From the NCBI RefSeq assembly GCF_040802235.1, contig NC_133156.1:27051343-27115342 (forward strand): a DNA stretch of 64,000 bases. The letters are read 5' to 3'. Source of the stretch: Manis javanica (lineage: Eukaryota > Chordata > Mammalia > Pholidota > Manidae). This document shows positions 1 to 24,159 of this stretch, in pieces. The notes beneath the pieces are model-generated. The model ran no database searches. It saw nothing but the letters and a program-made list of their open reading frames with translations, and was not told where the DNA came from. The stretch's first letter is position 1, and every line of letters starts with the position of its first letter. The position numbers and the translations under genes were made by a program.

Positions 1-2180
1 TAACTTTGATCACCTGTTTAAGGTGGTGTCTGCCAGGTTTCCCCACTATAGTGATAAACTTTTATCCCCTTTTAATTAGTATCTTGTAAGGAAGTATCTC
101 AATACCATGCACAATCCTGTTTCTCTTCATACCTTTTCCTTTTTTTTTTTTTTCCCCTACCCTTGGGGGTGGGAGGACCTTCACCTGCTTCCCAACCTAC
201 TCTGTATTCATTCAGCAAATGCTTGTTGAATACCTACCATGCACCAGGCATTGTGCTGGGCGATGGGAATACAGCATGAGAAAAACCCCTGCCTTCGTGT
301 TGCTGACATTCTAATGGGAAAGACAGCAGATAAAAGAAAATGGCTGGTAGTGAAGGAGTAAACCCTTTTCCTACGTGTGGGCGAAGCATTCCAGGCAGAG
401 GGAACAGTCAAAGGCCCTGAGGTAGGATTGTTTGTGAAGAGCAAGGTGGCCAGACCCACCAGAGTGCAGGGTGCCTGTCTCATACTTTTTTCTTTTTCCT
501 ATAATTTAAACATCCAGAGATGGTTCTTACCTCCAACAACTAGTACAATGTTGTTTGCCTAATGGGGATTTTTTTTTCATTTCCATCATCCTTCTACATT
601 TAATTGGGATTCTATTGTGTATGGACTCACGATGTTTATTTTTCTTCAATGGGTTATAACCCATTATTTTCTTGATCAAATTGTTCAAGATTTGGCCACT
701 GAGAGGCCCTTCAAGCTGGTTCCTGTGTCCTTTCAATATGCTCCCACCCTCACTTTGCCCACAATACATTGACTTATTTTCTCAATCCTAACGTACTTTC
801 AGAATTGCTAACCCCCACTCCTGTGAGAAACAAATCAACTAACTGGAGTACAGTATTTGTGTGTGGTTCCTTTTGTCTTTAGCTTTATAGTATCTCCTCA
901 GAATAATGTAACTTATTTTTCTCCTCCACCCCTGTCAATGTGCTTGTATTAGTCACATGAAATACAATATTTTGTTACTGTTTTTATTCCAAGTTTAATT
1001 CACCTCATCTTCTGTTTTTTATGTTTTGAGGATGAGGAACATTATTGTGGTTCCAGGAGTCAGAGTTACACAGAAAGGTACCTGAAAGTGTCCCACGACT
1101 GTGGTCCTTTATACCCTGTAATCATATCCCCCTTCTTTCCACTTTATTACTACCCTCTGTAAATAACTAATCTCATTCATTTCTGGCTCTTCAATCCTTT
1201 TTCAGTACAAATGAGCAGAAAGATATATTTTCTTATATCCCCCTTCTTCCTTACATAAAAATAGCACATTATACTTTTTGTACTTTGCCTTTTGCACTCA
1301 ACAGTACATTCTGGAAATAAGTCTGTATATCGATTCAGAGCCCTTCAGAGCTCAGTAGTACTCTGCATGGCTCTACCATGGTTTGTTCACTTTCTTAGAT
1401 GAGGACATTTACATTGTTTCCAGTATTTGCAATCACCATGTCACAATGAATGACCTTGTGCATGTGTACCTTCGCGCTGTCAGCACAGCGGCGGCGGGAG
1501 GGCTGGGTCTCGCGTAAGCACTTTGTTCTGTGCTGACAGTGCCCTCACGAGGGGTTGCACCTTCACACTTCCCCAGCTGTGTGTGAGTGCCTCGCTCCCT
1601 ACAGCCTTGGCTTGCACACAGTGTTGCACTTGTGTTTTTCACCAAATTGAGAGGTGATGTTATTTCAGTATTGTTTCAATGTACTTTTCTTTAATCATGG
1701 GTGAGCTGGAACATATTTCATGTTTAAGGGCCATTTTATGTCTTTGCATGAGTTTCTGTGTGTGTGAGAGAGAGAGCACTGTCTGTCTATTCATATCTTT
1801 TCCCAATTTTTCTATACAGTTTTTGGTCCTTTGTCCCTTACATCTTTAATTCTGTATATAGTATTATATAAAATTAATTCTTTAATTCTTTGTCTGTGAT
1901 ATGTGCAGCAAATTTTCCTTCCAGTCTTTGACTTGATGGTGTTTCTTGCCCAGCAATTTTTGTAATTTTTATGTCATCAAATGTATCAATCTTTCATTGC
2001 TTCTGGATTTTTTACCCACATTTCCTTTTAGTATTTGTATGATTTCCTTTTTGTTTTACATTTAGACCCTGGATCCATTTGGAGTTTATTCTTGCATATG
2101 GTGTGAAGTATGGATCTAATTTCAACTTTTTTGCAATGGTTTCCCAATTGGTTCAACACCATTTATTAACAAGATACTTT
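1..2180 (-). mobile_element. Ancient antisense L1 (L1M type), in pieces
   Basis: 1-130, about 560-1090 and 1680-2175 resemble the complement of old mammalian L1 sequence (for example gaccctggatccatttggagtttattc-like text). They are interrupted near 200-480 by another fossil repeat and contain no intact ORF. Assigned from remembered consensus text, so subfamily and edges are approximate. Confidence 0.55.
205..440 (+). repeat. Fossil interspersed repeat, family not assigned
   Basis: A widespread mammalian repeat starting ttcattcagcaaatgcttgt, with caggcattgtgctgggcgat and later ggcagagggaacag. A second copy lies near 12090-12420. I cannot name the family with certainty. Confidence 0.5.
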
Positions 2181-2579
2181 ACCATGTGATTTGAGATCCC
2201 TCATCGCCCTCCCCTCCGAGACCTGGAGGGGCATTTGACCCAAGAACATGTCATGGCGTAAAAAGATGAACTGAGCTAGTAAGATTCCATTCAAGGATGT
2301 GAACCAAGTAACTATGAAATAAGGCGGACAGACCCAGGGGAGGAAGAAAGGCTGGGCGGGTCAGGCTGTGGCGAGAAAGTCAAAGAGAAAACCAAGGCCG
2401 CTAGCTGCAGTAAGGCAGAATGAAGCAGACGTGATGGGCAGCTCCAGGAATAGAAAGAGACCAGCTGGGCCCTGGACTTGCCTCAGTTTGTCTGAAACAG
2501 GCCCCCTAAACAAGCTCCTAAAGAGCCCAAACCATGATCAATGAAAAACATAGAGCCAAGACAAAGGAGGAATTCTCAG
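2181..2579. other. Unassigned DNA downstream of GM2A
   Basis: Purine-rich sequence without a convincing ORF or a repeat I can name. It may include an old LTR fragment, which I could not confirm. Confidence 0.3.
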
Positions 2580-4010
2580 CAAGTTAGCAAGTTAAAAAGA
2601 TTTATTGCCATTCTAGAAAATGAGGCCAGAAGCCTGGGGCTGGTCCGTGGGTCAGTAAGTCGTCATAGAGGACAGCACGATGGACAAACCCAGGCTCCTG
2701 ACATGAGTCCACCTTTCCTCACTGGATCCCTGCTCCACAGAGCAGCTGCTGGTGGGGCCACCTCTGCAGCTCTGCCCCATGCACTCTGTGGCACCCCAAG
2801 GCTGGGGCGGGCAGCCGGGTGACCCCCGGAGCTCACAGCTCGGAGGGGCTGCCTCCACCTGCCCCAGCACTGAAGTGCCTACACTCAGGTCAGACGCTGT
2901 GGATTTGGCCCTTTGGGAGGAAAAACAGTGCCACGGTTATCTCGGGACTGAATAAACAAAACATGCATGTCCTTCTATCCGAGGGTGCCAACCGGCTGCC
3001 CTTGAGCCGGATTTCTCTACTGCCAAGTCTGTTTGGCCCTTCTGGCCTTATCAGTTGTTTTAAAAAATAATTAGTTGCTACTATTTAAAAATTGTAAGAT
3101 TTCATAAAAAGTCTGGATTTCTGGTTTCTCTAGGGAAAACTCGTGAGAATATTTGGCAATACTGGGCCCATAACATAACTGGCCATTTCCAACTTGCCCC
3201 AGTGCCCACCATCCCTGATTCAAGACTAGGCATCAGCTGCCTCATATCAACACATAGGTGCTGTTATAAAAAGAAAAAAGGGAAGAGCAACGTGCTCCTG
3301 CGGGGTGACCTCTCCTCCCCAATCTGGGGCCGGGCCACGCAGGCGCCTGAGCTTGTGATCTAGCTCAAACATACAGGCCTTCTTGAAGCTCTCTACCGGT
3401 GAAGCCCCCTACCACATGCCCTGGCTCTCCAGGACATCTTTAAGAAGGCTCTATGGTGATGTTAATTGGGCAATTCTAGAAAAGAATACTAAGTTAATCA
3501 TAGAAATCATAGAAGTTAATGGAGGACTCAACTACTTCAGACTCTTCATTGTAAGAGAGCTGGAGTAAAATCAAAAGGTTAATATTTTCATTCTGCTTTT
3601 AAGTCGGTGACCAAAAAAAAATATGAGAAAATCATAAAGTCCTTCAGGAGACCAAGATTGGGTCAGTCTGAACTTGGGAATCACAAAACATGTTGGTCCC
3701 ATTCCTTGACTATAGAAAATGAGTTAAACTCTTAAAGAGAAAGCCACAGAGTCAAGAGGAAAAAGAAGCAGCTGGCTTGGAAGATGTCCTGGGGTATCAG
3801 GACCCACCAAGCTCACCCTTCCCTAGGCTGGGCTGCTTGTGCACATTGAAAACGCAGGTGGCACGCAAGACATTGAGCGAGGATAGTGGCATCACTGTAG
3901 AAAGGGGCATTCAGCAGGACAGAGAGACGGGGTTTGGCCTTGGCAAACCCAAGACAAGGGGGAGAGGATGTGTCCCTCATACCCCTCTGTCTGCCATGCC
4001 TGATGCCACA
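2580..4010 (-). other. GM2A: Probable GM2A 3' UTR
   Basis: About 1.4 kb beyond the GM2A stop with no repeat I recognise. The first minus-strand AATAAA after the stop lies at 2601-2606 and is followed by a T/GT-rich stretch. The exact end is inferred, and a longer alternative form is possible. Confidence 0.5.
2601..2606 (-). terminator. Candidate GM2A polyadenylation signal
   Basis: AATAAA on the minus strand, the first downstream of the GM2A stop codon. A T- and GT-rich downstream element follows within about 40-60 nt. Cleavage would fall near 2575-2590. Confidence 0.5.
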
Positions 4011-16011
<12,001 letters not shown>

Positions 16012-16420
16012 TGCAAACCGTGGGTCCGAGTGGGACTAACGACAAGCTCTGTGGTGGTGGCTGCGCCTTTAAAGGCCTCCCAGTCTTGGTCACACCAAGG
16101 CCTGCGCTGCTACCCGAAGCTGAGCTCGGCGCCTTCCAGGCTCTCCTCTCCGCGTTGGAATCTGGGATTTAAAGGCCCGCAATTGGACGGCTCTCTCTCC
16201 GGACTCCGCCCTGCAGAGGAGCCTCTGTGCGCCCCTCCCTCCCGGCGTGGGCGTCAAGCCCCACCTTCTGAGCGGCAGAGGCGGAGCCGGAGGAGGCCGG
16301 GGCCGGGGCTGAGCGCGGGGCGGGGGAGCAGGGCTGAGCGCGGAGGCGGGCGGGGCTGTAGTCTTTGAAGTCACGCTGTGATGATAGCGGCCGGAGGGCG
16401 CTGTGTTTTCACACCCGAGT
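16012..16420 (-). promoter_or_regulatory. GM2A: GM2A CpG-rich promoter
   Basis: G+C- and CpG-rich DNA directly upstream of the GM2A start, with GC boxes near 16318-16328 and repeated gaggcgg/ggcgggg motifs. There is no TATA box in the expected place, so a housekeeping-type dispersed start is likely. The precise transcription start cannot be read from sequence. A MIR and then an ERV LTR lie just upstream. Confidence 0.75.
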
Positions 16421-16489
16421 CGGGCTCGTCACGCTCCCTGTTGGTACTGCAATTCCCTATATCTGTTAGAAATCACTGTCTTTTTACTA

Positions 16490-16680
16490 ATTATTACAAT
16501 CATAATAATACTAACATTTAGTAAGTGCTCTAATGCGTGCTAAGCACTGATAAGTACTTAGGAGGGAATCCATTGCTTTTCTCCCTCTTACCACTAAGGA
16601 AACGGATACGCTGTGACGTTAGCTTTGCCAAAGTTACACAGCTAGGAAGTGACAGAGCGAGGAATCTGCTTTTATGCCCA
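16490..16680 (+). repeat. MIR SINE fossil upstream of GM2A
   Basis: Contains actaacatttagtaagtgct, gtgctaagcactgataagt and agttacacagctaggaagtg, the usual MIR order. It sits between the GM2A CpG promoter and the solo LTR. Confidence 0.7.
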
Positions 16681-16704
16681 TCAGTCAAGATTTTGTTAAA
16701 CTAT

Positions 16705-17346
16705 TGAGACAGTGACCATGGGCTTAGACAGAGTAGGGTGAGTGCCTCTGGAAAAAAACAAAGCAAGATAATCCATTGTGGGATTTGCTTTGGCCTGCTG
16801 GGGGGCCCAGCCTATTTTTCTAACTTTACCCAAGTGCTGCTTTTCTTCCAACAGCCCTAAAGGAATGATTTGTTGCAACTTAGGCAATGTAGCAAGCAAG
16901 CCCAAAACAACATAGTAAAAACACGAAGGATTCCATCTTAAAACCCAATTAGTTAAAAAGCAAGTTTCTAAACAAACAAACAATAACTCAGCCCACCTTG
17001 GGAGCAAAGCGGCAGCCTTGAGTGATATGCTCCCAGACCAGGAAGCTGCTATCCTGGGAGGAAATCAGAACATTAAAATTCTTGTAAATAACCAGGAAGA
17101 CTAATAAGAAACTTAGTGTTTCTGCAAAGGTATTTGGGACCACTTAGCAGGTGTACATCCCTAGCCCTTTGTCTCTCAACTGCCTATAAAACCCCTAGAC
17201 AAAGCACCACCCCGGGCTCTCATGTACCGGCAGAGCCGGGAGCTCTGCTTTCTTGGCTTTCTCTCTAAATAAAAGCTTCCTCCTTGTTCTCCTACCTTGA
17301 CTGAGAAGTTCATTCTTTGGCTCCGTGAACAAGAATCCTGGCATCA
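16705..17346 (+). mobile_element. Solo LTR of an endogenous retrovirus (ERV class I-like)
   Basis: 642 bp beginning TGAGAC and ending ATCA, flanked by the direct repeat ctat at 16701-16704 and 17347-17350, a 4-bp target duplication as made by gammaretrovirus-like integrases. A TATAAA box at 17185-17190 and an AATAAA signal at 17268-17273, followed by a T-rich stretch, give a U3-R-U5 layout in plus orientation. No gag, pol or env lies beside it, so recombination has left a solo LTR. It is about 300 bp beyond the GM2A CpG promoter and points away from GM2A. Class is inferred from layout. Confidence 0.8.
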
Positions 17347-17663
17347 CTATTAGAGACTTTGCGGCTCACTTTTGCTTTTAAAAAAGCATCACGGTTATTT
17401 TTCTTGCCACACTACCAGGAGATCGTAAATCCCACAAGGGGTTGGGACTATGACTTTTGGTCACTAACATGTGCCCAGTGCCTGACACATAATAGACAAT
17501 CTTTGTTGAATAAATAAATGCATAAGTAGAATTTAAAACTTTACCTATTTTTTTAAAATAAATTTTTTCGGAATTAATTTTAGATTTACAGAAAATTTGC
17601 AAAAATAGTACAGAACTCTTTCTCAGTTTCTTCTGTTGTTAACATTAAGATAGGGTATTTTTT

Positions 17664-18320
17664 GCTAGCAAGGTTGCAGAGAAATAGAAGCCCTCCTACA
17701 CTGTTGATGGGAATGTAAATTGGTGCAACCGGTGTGGAAAGCAGTATGGAGGTTCCTCAAAAAGCTAAAACTGGAAAAACCATTAGACCCAGGAATTCCA
17801 CTCCTAGGATAAAGGAAACAAAATCCCTGATTCGAAAAGCTATATACACCCCTGTTTATAACCACACTGTTTGCAATAGCCAAGATATGGAAGCAACCTC
17901 AGTGTCCATCAATAGATGAATGGATAAAGAAGATGTACATACACAAAAGGAATATTATTCAGCCATAAAAAGAAAAGAAATCCTGCCATTTGCAACAACA
18001 TGGATGGAGCTAGAAGGTATTGTGCTCAGTGAAACGAGCCAGGTGGAGAAAGACAAATACCATATGATTTCACTTATTTGTGGAATATAAAAACAAAGTA
18101 AAACAGAAGGAACAAAATAGCAGTAAACTCATAGACACTGAGAAGTGACTAGTGATTACCAAGGGAAGGGTTGGGATGGGTGCGTGGGTGTGTGAGGGAA
18201 GATAAAGGGGCAGAATAATTTGCAGTCACAATAGAAGTTGATCACAGGGACTGTTGAATCACTGGGATGTACACTTGAAACCAATATAAGATTGTATATT
18301 AACAACACTTTAATTTTAAA
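17664..18320 (+). mobile_element. 5'-truncated L1 (ORF2 tail and 3' UTR)
   Basis: 657 bp with degraded ORF2p C-terminal text, then the 3' UTR. The flanks aagatagggtatttttt (17647-17663) and aagatatcagggtatttttt (18321-18340) form a target-site duplication that differs by a 3-nt indel. It is inserted into an older antisense L1 piece (about 17540-17660). Confidence 0.8.
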
Positions 18321-18340
18321 AAGATATCAGGGTATTTTTT

Positions 18341-19433
18341 ATAAAAGCTAAGAAACTGGCATTCCTATGTTCCTATTAACTAAGCTCCAGACCTTACCTA
18401 ACGTTTCAATAGACTTTTTAATTAAACACCCTCTTCCCATTCTGGTAAGCTCTTCCCTTTCACATCTAGCACCACCTCATTACACACAAGTGCGATTTCA
18501 GGCCCTGTGAAGTGAAATCAGAACTCACTCCTGAGGGCGCTCCCACAGGAGCACGAGAGAGGCCTGCGTGGCTGTGCTCCTTGGTGGCTGTGTGGACGGT
18601 GGGGGAGAACTGGTTGCCAACAACAGTACGTCCTGGAGCCTCTGAGAAATAGGAAGGCAGCTGCACTGCCTGCCTTCCAGCATCTTCCCTTCTCCATCTT
18701 GGTGCCTGTCAAGGCCTCTCAACTCTACGCCCACCGCCTCCCAGCTCCTAAATCGTCCAGGCTCGTCCAGACGCGCTCCTTCACACAGGCGGTCTGCAAT
18801 CTTGGCTGGTAGAAGGTTATGCTCCCAGCCACCTTGGAAGACCTCTTAATGAACTGGCACATTCCTTCCGGCTTAGAGTATGTGACATCTCCATTTGTAA
18901 GGCTTTGGCGGAGATACTGGAAGACCCCAGAAACAGTGACTGGAACCAAAGGCCAGGACCGATATGGAAGGTAGAACAGCAGAGTGGCTTTTTCAGACTG
19001 CTTGCTCCAAGTCAGGCAGATCCAGGCTTGCATCCTGTGGGAGCCTGGGCAGGGGCCTTAACCTCTCTGGTCTCAGTTTCCTCATTTACACTAAAGAAAT
19101 TTAATAGTAGGATTAAAATAGTAAACTTCATCATCATCATCTACCTCCCAGTGCTACTCACTCATTCAACAAATACTTACAGATTTAATAGTTGAACAAG
19201 ATAAAGGCCCCACCGCACCCCTGTAATTCCATCCTCAACCTAAGTCTACTCAAGAAGAGCAATCAGCGAGTAAAGATAAAAACAAGATATTATCTAACAG
19301 TAATAATACCAGAAGAGAAGAAATCAGCTTAAAGTAATACAAAGTAAGGTGGGCTGCCCTCTTGAATCTGGTAAGAACTCTCTGAGGAACTGGACTTTTA
19401 CCATCTTTGGGGAAAATGAGAAATATTTGCAGT
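18341..19433. other. Intergenic DNA, no gene found
   Basis: Short open frames around 18466-19033 on the minus strand show no recognisable domain. A MIR-like trace lies near 19000-19100. Confidence 0.4.
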
Positions 19434-19449
19434 AAGAGCCAATGTGAAA

Positions 19450-19654
19450 CACATGGTGTGGGGGTATCGTGGGGAAGACAGTACAGCACAGAGAAGGCAA
19501 GTAGTGACTCTGGGGCATCTTACTACACTGATGGGCAGGGACTGCCGTGGGGCATGCGAGGGGGACTCGATAATACGGGTGAGTGTAGTGACTACATTGT
19601 TGTTCATGTGAAACCTTCCTGAGACTGTTTATCAGTGACATCCTAATAAAAAAA
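19450..19654 (+). mobile_element. Short L1 3'-end insertion with target duplication
   Basis: 205 bp of L1 3' UTR ending in an A-tail. The 16-bp duplications at 19434-19449 (aagagccaatgtgaaa) and 19655-19670 (aagagccactgtgaaa) differ at one base. Extreme 5' truncation. Confidence 0.85.
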
Positions 19655-19699
19655 AAGAGCCACTGTGAAATTTCAATGTGGTCACGACGGTCAGGCCCT

Positions 19700-19870
19700 G
19701 GTCCCTACCCAGGGGGGCTATGTACCGCCATCCTCTGGAAAGCTTTTAAAAATCCCTATCCGTAGGCCCATACTCCAGACCAGTTAGATCTCTGGAAGTA
19801 AGATCCAAGCATTGGTATTTTTTTTAAGCCTAGGCAATTCAAATGTGCAACCACAGTTGATCACCAGTGA
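19700..19870. mobile_element. MER5-like hAT fossil
   Basis: Diverged copy with the order ggcccatactccagaccag, gcattggtattttttttaag, tgtgcaaccacagttga. No coding capacity. Confidence 0.4.
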
Positions 19871-20039
19871 TGTAAAGCCCCTGACATACAATAGGTGCAT
19901 AATTACATACATGAAAGTGGCAGTTACTAAGACAAGGCCCTTGTCCTTGAAGAACTGACATTCTGGATTGATGGGTTGGTGTGGGGACAAGCACTGCCCA
20001 CTTGTAACCTTTTGTCCCAGAATAACTATATGCCCACAT

Positions 20040-20500
20040 GGCCCCCTCCTTTGGGTGGTGTGCTGGGTATACAGTATGCTGATGGTCTGGGGCTGGCCAA
20101 ATCTAGGCCCTCTTAATAGATGGAAACATCTTGTTGGGATGAAGACCCCTCTGTTGAAGGTTTAGTTCCTTATGGTGCTGGTTGCACAAGAATGATCCCT
20201 TCTAGCAAACCACATAGTATAGTCATAAATCACACGCCCTTTTTGGCATGCATGTAGTCTGTGTCTCTCAGCCCCTGGCACAATCATAGTCTCTGTCTCC
20301 ACCCCCACAATTGCAGTTCCCTCCCTGTCCACAACAGCGGTGCTCAACCTCATCTGGCCAGCCCCTTCTGCACTCCTCGTATGCAAATCCCAATAAACCC
20401 TCATGTCTGCTACACCATCTCTGGGTCTTTTCTGGGTCTCTCAAGCGCTTTCCCAACACAACCTGCCCAGTTGGGCATGCGATTGAACTTGTGATTACAC
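20040..20500 (+). mobile_element. Possible ERV LTR fragment
   Basis: AATAAA at 20392-20397 is followed by ctctgggtcttttctgggtc, a typical R-U5 texture of class I-like LTRs. An octamer ATGCAAAT lies just upstream at 20381-20388. I could not define TG/CA ends or a target duplication, so this is tentative. Confidence 0.4.
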
Positions 20501-22490
20501 AGTTGGGAAATTGGAAATTGTCACTCGAATGCTCATCACCATGGGCTACCCAGAGAAGCGACTGACTGTGAGCCCTGGAATAACTTGGCCCAGAAGGACC
20601 TGCCAGCAGCCATGCCTCTGAGTGGAAGAGTGAATGTTCCTGGGGACCTGACATGTGTATAAAGGCAGGTGTGGCAAATACCTCGAGTGTCATGGGGAGT
20701 ATTTGCCGCTTCAAATGCTTAAGAAGCAGACACATGGGTCAGATGCAGAGATCACAGATAGGCAACACAAGCCTCAAACGTGATTTGTCTGCATGGTATT
20801 TCTTAGAAATTTTACCCAGTCGACAATGTGTAATAAAAACAAGTGACTTCACATTAAATTTCCAGCGTGGATTTCCAGCTTTTTCAAAAACATCTGAGGA
20901 TTTGGAAACTCCAGACTATGTTCCCACAGGCAGCAGTCCACTGACGCTGAGTTGTCACTGACCCTTGGGTAGGGTCTGGGCTGTAGTCCCTACCGCCCCC
21001 GGCTGCGCCTCTCCCACTTGTGTTACAGTCTGGCCTCTGGGGATCTTCAACCCAAATTTAGTCTGCTATCTGGTATTAAATCCTGGCTATTCTTGTTATT
21101 AAAGGGTTATTTTCAAAAAGAAGGTAAAAGCATAATTCTCATACACTTAGAAAATGAGCACACATTCGAGATTTTATTTAACTCCTGCAATGAGGGAACC
21201 TGAGAGATGTTACAACCAATGCAAAGGAAAGTCCGAAGGGCACATACATCTATAGATCAGGAATATTGAGATAAATGTGCAAACGGAGGCAAAGCTGGCT
21301 TCTCCCATGATGTGGAGGGAAGTGAACTTAACCTCCACTGGGGCAAAAATGAACATGTGTATAAGCAAAGAATATTTTCCATTATTATGAGTTATACAAT
21401 TTCAGAGGCAACAAAAGTCACAGAGCCCCTGTAGCTCTGGGGGGAATTGGTGTTCCTGGCCCAGGACAAATAAACCGGTGTAATCGAAATTAGTCTAAGC
21501 AGAGGCTAGATTGGGAGAAACCCATTTATTGCTCGTAATGAGGCCCGGCTCTGTTCTTCCCCTCTGGCCGTGGCTCCAGCTCCCCTTCTCTTCCGTCCGG
21601 CGGCTGCTGGCACCTGCCGGCACCTGCCGCTTGCAGGAGAAACTCCACAGGTGGATGGATCCCTGACGACTGACGGGCACCAGACCAATTAGACGACAGA
21701 GGGGAGGAGAGAACAGCCCCTCCCTAAACCCTTCCTTCTCTTGGAGGCTGCCGGAAGAAACACCTATTGATATGTAAATGATTAAGGCCAGGTGAGAGAT
21801 TCTGGAAATACTGCAATTTTATCCACAGACCCCCTACACCCAACCCCCTCAAGGAATCAGAAGCAGATAATGAAATGGTATGCTTTAGACAAGGAATAGT
21901 GTTCCATGGAAACCAAACATTTTCTATAAATGGTAATGGCGTTTCTGACTTTGACAATGCCTTTTAACAGCTCTGGGCCTCAGTTTCCCCATTTGTAGAA
22001 AGGCAAGATCAAACTAGGTGATCTCCAAGGTCCCTTTCAACCTTGAGAGTCTGTGTGTGTAAGTATAAAACCGGAAAGAATCCTAGAAGTTATTTGATCC
22101 CTTCCGGTTAGCCCATTTTAAGAGAGCAAGAAACTGAAGCCCAGAGAGGAACAGCAGTTGCCTAGCCCAAGACCACCCAGTGTAGGTGAAATGAGACCCA
22201 GCTTTCTGGTCTTGTAGCTCAGGGCCCAGCCCCTGGGCAGGATCACAATGCTAATGTGGACACCACCCCGTTCTCACCTCACCAGTCTGAAATCTGGGAG
22301 CTCCTGAAGACCTGACAGTGCCCTTGGGAGCAGGAGCTGGACTGGTGGAGCAGGCCAGGTAGGACTGGGGAGGGTGCCTCCTCCACCAGCCTCAGTCTAA
22401 GGGGCTCAGTGCGGGAGCCGCCGCCCCCCCCCCCCGCCGCACCAGTTCACATTGCCTTGAGTCCCAATGATTTTCATCTTATCACAGCCT
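20501..22490. other. Intergenic DNA with a GC-rich patch at 21430-21700
   Basis: No gene supported. 21430-21700 is unusually CpG-rich for its setting and contains a tandem ggcacctgcc pair near 21608-21630 and a minus-strand AATAAA near 21530; it may be an old LTR. 21960-22260 has MIR-like text. A C-run of about 13 lies near 22424-22436. Confidence 0.35.
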
Positions 22491-22502
22491 TTGCCTAGAG
22501 CT

Positions 22503-22815
22503 ATAATTCTCAAAGCTGACACACCTGGGGATCTTTAAACAAATCACCTGGGAGGCCATGCCCAGGCTGTACCCCAGGGTGGGACCCAGGCATCAGCATT
22601 TTTTAAAGTCCCCAAGGGGATTTCCAAGGTGCAGCCAACATTGGGAAGCACTGATCTAAAGCAGCTTTTATCGAACATACAGAGCATTCAAAACACAGAG
22701 AATTTTATGAAAGGCAAATTATGATTCAGCAGGCCTAGGTGGAGCCCAAGAGATTTGTATTTCTAACAAGCTCTCCTAGAAGCCAGTGCTGCTGGTCCCA
22801 GGACCACACTTAGAG
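22503..22815. mobile_element. Two MER5A-like hAT fossils
   Basis: 22503-22660 and 22690-22815 show the MER5A order: attctcaaagctgac, aaatcacctgggaggc, gggtgggacccaggcatcag, gcagccaacattgggaagca. The second piece retains gatttgtatttctaacaag and gctgctggtcccaggaccac. Confidence 0.6.
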
Positions 22816-23319
22816 TAGCAAGTGTCCAGACTGGACTGACTTTCTCCACTTGAGTGGCAGGGGTGGGATACAGATGGAGTCACTATTTCCTCTCAAGGAA
22901 GGCTTCTGGTGAACTTTCCCCTCTTCCTCTGTAGCACATGAAGGACAAAGCCTCTGCTCTTTGCATGTTCTCCTCTCTGTACCTCATTTTCCTATTGCAT
23001 GATGAGGTGGGATGGAATTCATGATGTCTGAGGGCCAGTCCAGATGTGGCATCCTTTGAGCTCCAGTGAGTTGCCCAAGAGCAGCTGGGTGAATCCAGCA
23101 GGCTGACCAGAAGCCTGGTTTTCAAACAGCCCTGCTCGGCCTTCCTACCTCTCCCTTCTCCCACTTCCTTTGCTGCCCCTCTGCTGGCCTCCAACGTGGT
23201 TCTCAAGGATTTTTTTAGTTCAATAGACCCTTACTGTTTCTGCCAGTAATTTTCCAACCAAGGACAATCCCAGTGACTTTGTGGGAGGCCCAGGTAGTAC
23301 CTTTAAAAAACATAACTGA

Positions 23320-23760
23320 TGGTTCCGTAACATCTTAATATGTTGACAGACACCATTTGCCCTAGTGGGGTGAGGATGTAACAATGTGTGTAACTGAGCA
23401 GTAGACTCATAGACAATGAGAAGTGACTGGCTAGGGGTTACCAAGGGGAAGAGGTTGGGGCAGGTGGCAGGGGAGGTTGAGGGGGATAAAGGGTCACAAT
23501 TATTCACATTCACAATGTAGGTTGGTCACTGTAATGGTGTAGTGCAGCCTGAGAATATAGTCAATGATTCTGTAACATCTTTCTACCTTGATAGATAGTA
23601 ACCACACTAGAGGGGTGAGGATTTGATAATGTGGGTAACTGTTGAACCACTGTGTTGTACACTTGAACCAATATAATATTGTACGTTAACTACTTTAAAA
23701 AAAACTTCACGTAATTTGTATATTAATGATACCAAAATAAAAACAAATTTTTAAAAAACA
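23320..23760 (+). mobile_element. Nested or rearranged L1 3'-end fragments
   Basis: Two pieces of the local L1 3' UTR follow each other: 23320-23395 matches the later part, and 23400-23710 restarts from an earlier part. An A-rich end and another 3' tail (to about 23760) follow. This implies a duplication or two insertions at one site. Confidence 0.65.
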
Positions 23761-24145
23761 CCTTAATTGTCTGATGACTCCCAACGGGATTGGGGTCGAG
23801 GGTGACAATTTGATAATCTTTTTCCTCCTTAGGGCTTGGATCTGGACTTGAGCGGCTAGCAATGCACTGGCATCACGTGTCAGTTAGGCAGCACCAGTGT
23901 CAAAACCTCTTCACCGGGCCCTTTATAGTCTCCAAAGCATTCTATTATCTGTCTCATTCATTCATTCAACAGGCATTTGCTGGACAGAGCAATGCCAGTG
24001 TCCCCTACCCTGGGATGCAAAGCTGAATTCGTCTGCGCTGAATACTCGCTGCAACCGCCCTAGGCGCCTGGCACAGTTACTGCCTGGTAGGCTGGGCGGA
24101 GCCCTGAGGGAGGCTGTCGGCGCCTCCTGTAGTACATTGATCCCG

Positions 24146-24159
24146 CCGGTAGAGGGCAG
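24146..24159 (+). promoter_or_regulatory. Candidate CTCF core site
   Basis: CCGGTAGAGGGCAG fits every position of the consensus CCRSYAGRKGGCRS. It lies in a short CpG-rich unique stretch (about 24020-24190) between two divergent genes. Binding is inferred only from the motif. Confidence 0.45.

Noticed and set aside
16385-16400. Possible CTCF site (cggccggagggcgc) at the GM2A promoter
   Set aside because: Two mismatches at key core positions; too weak to list beside the 24146 site.
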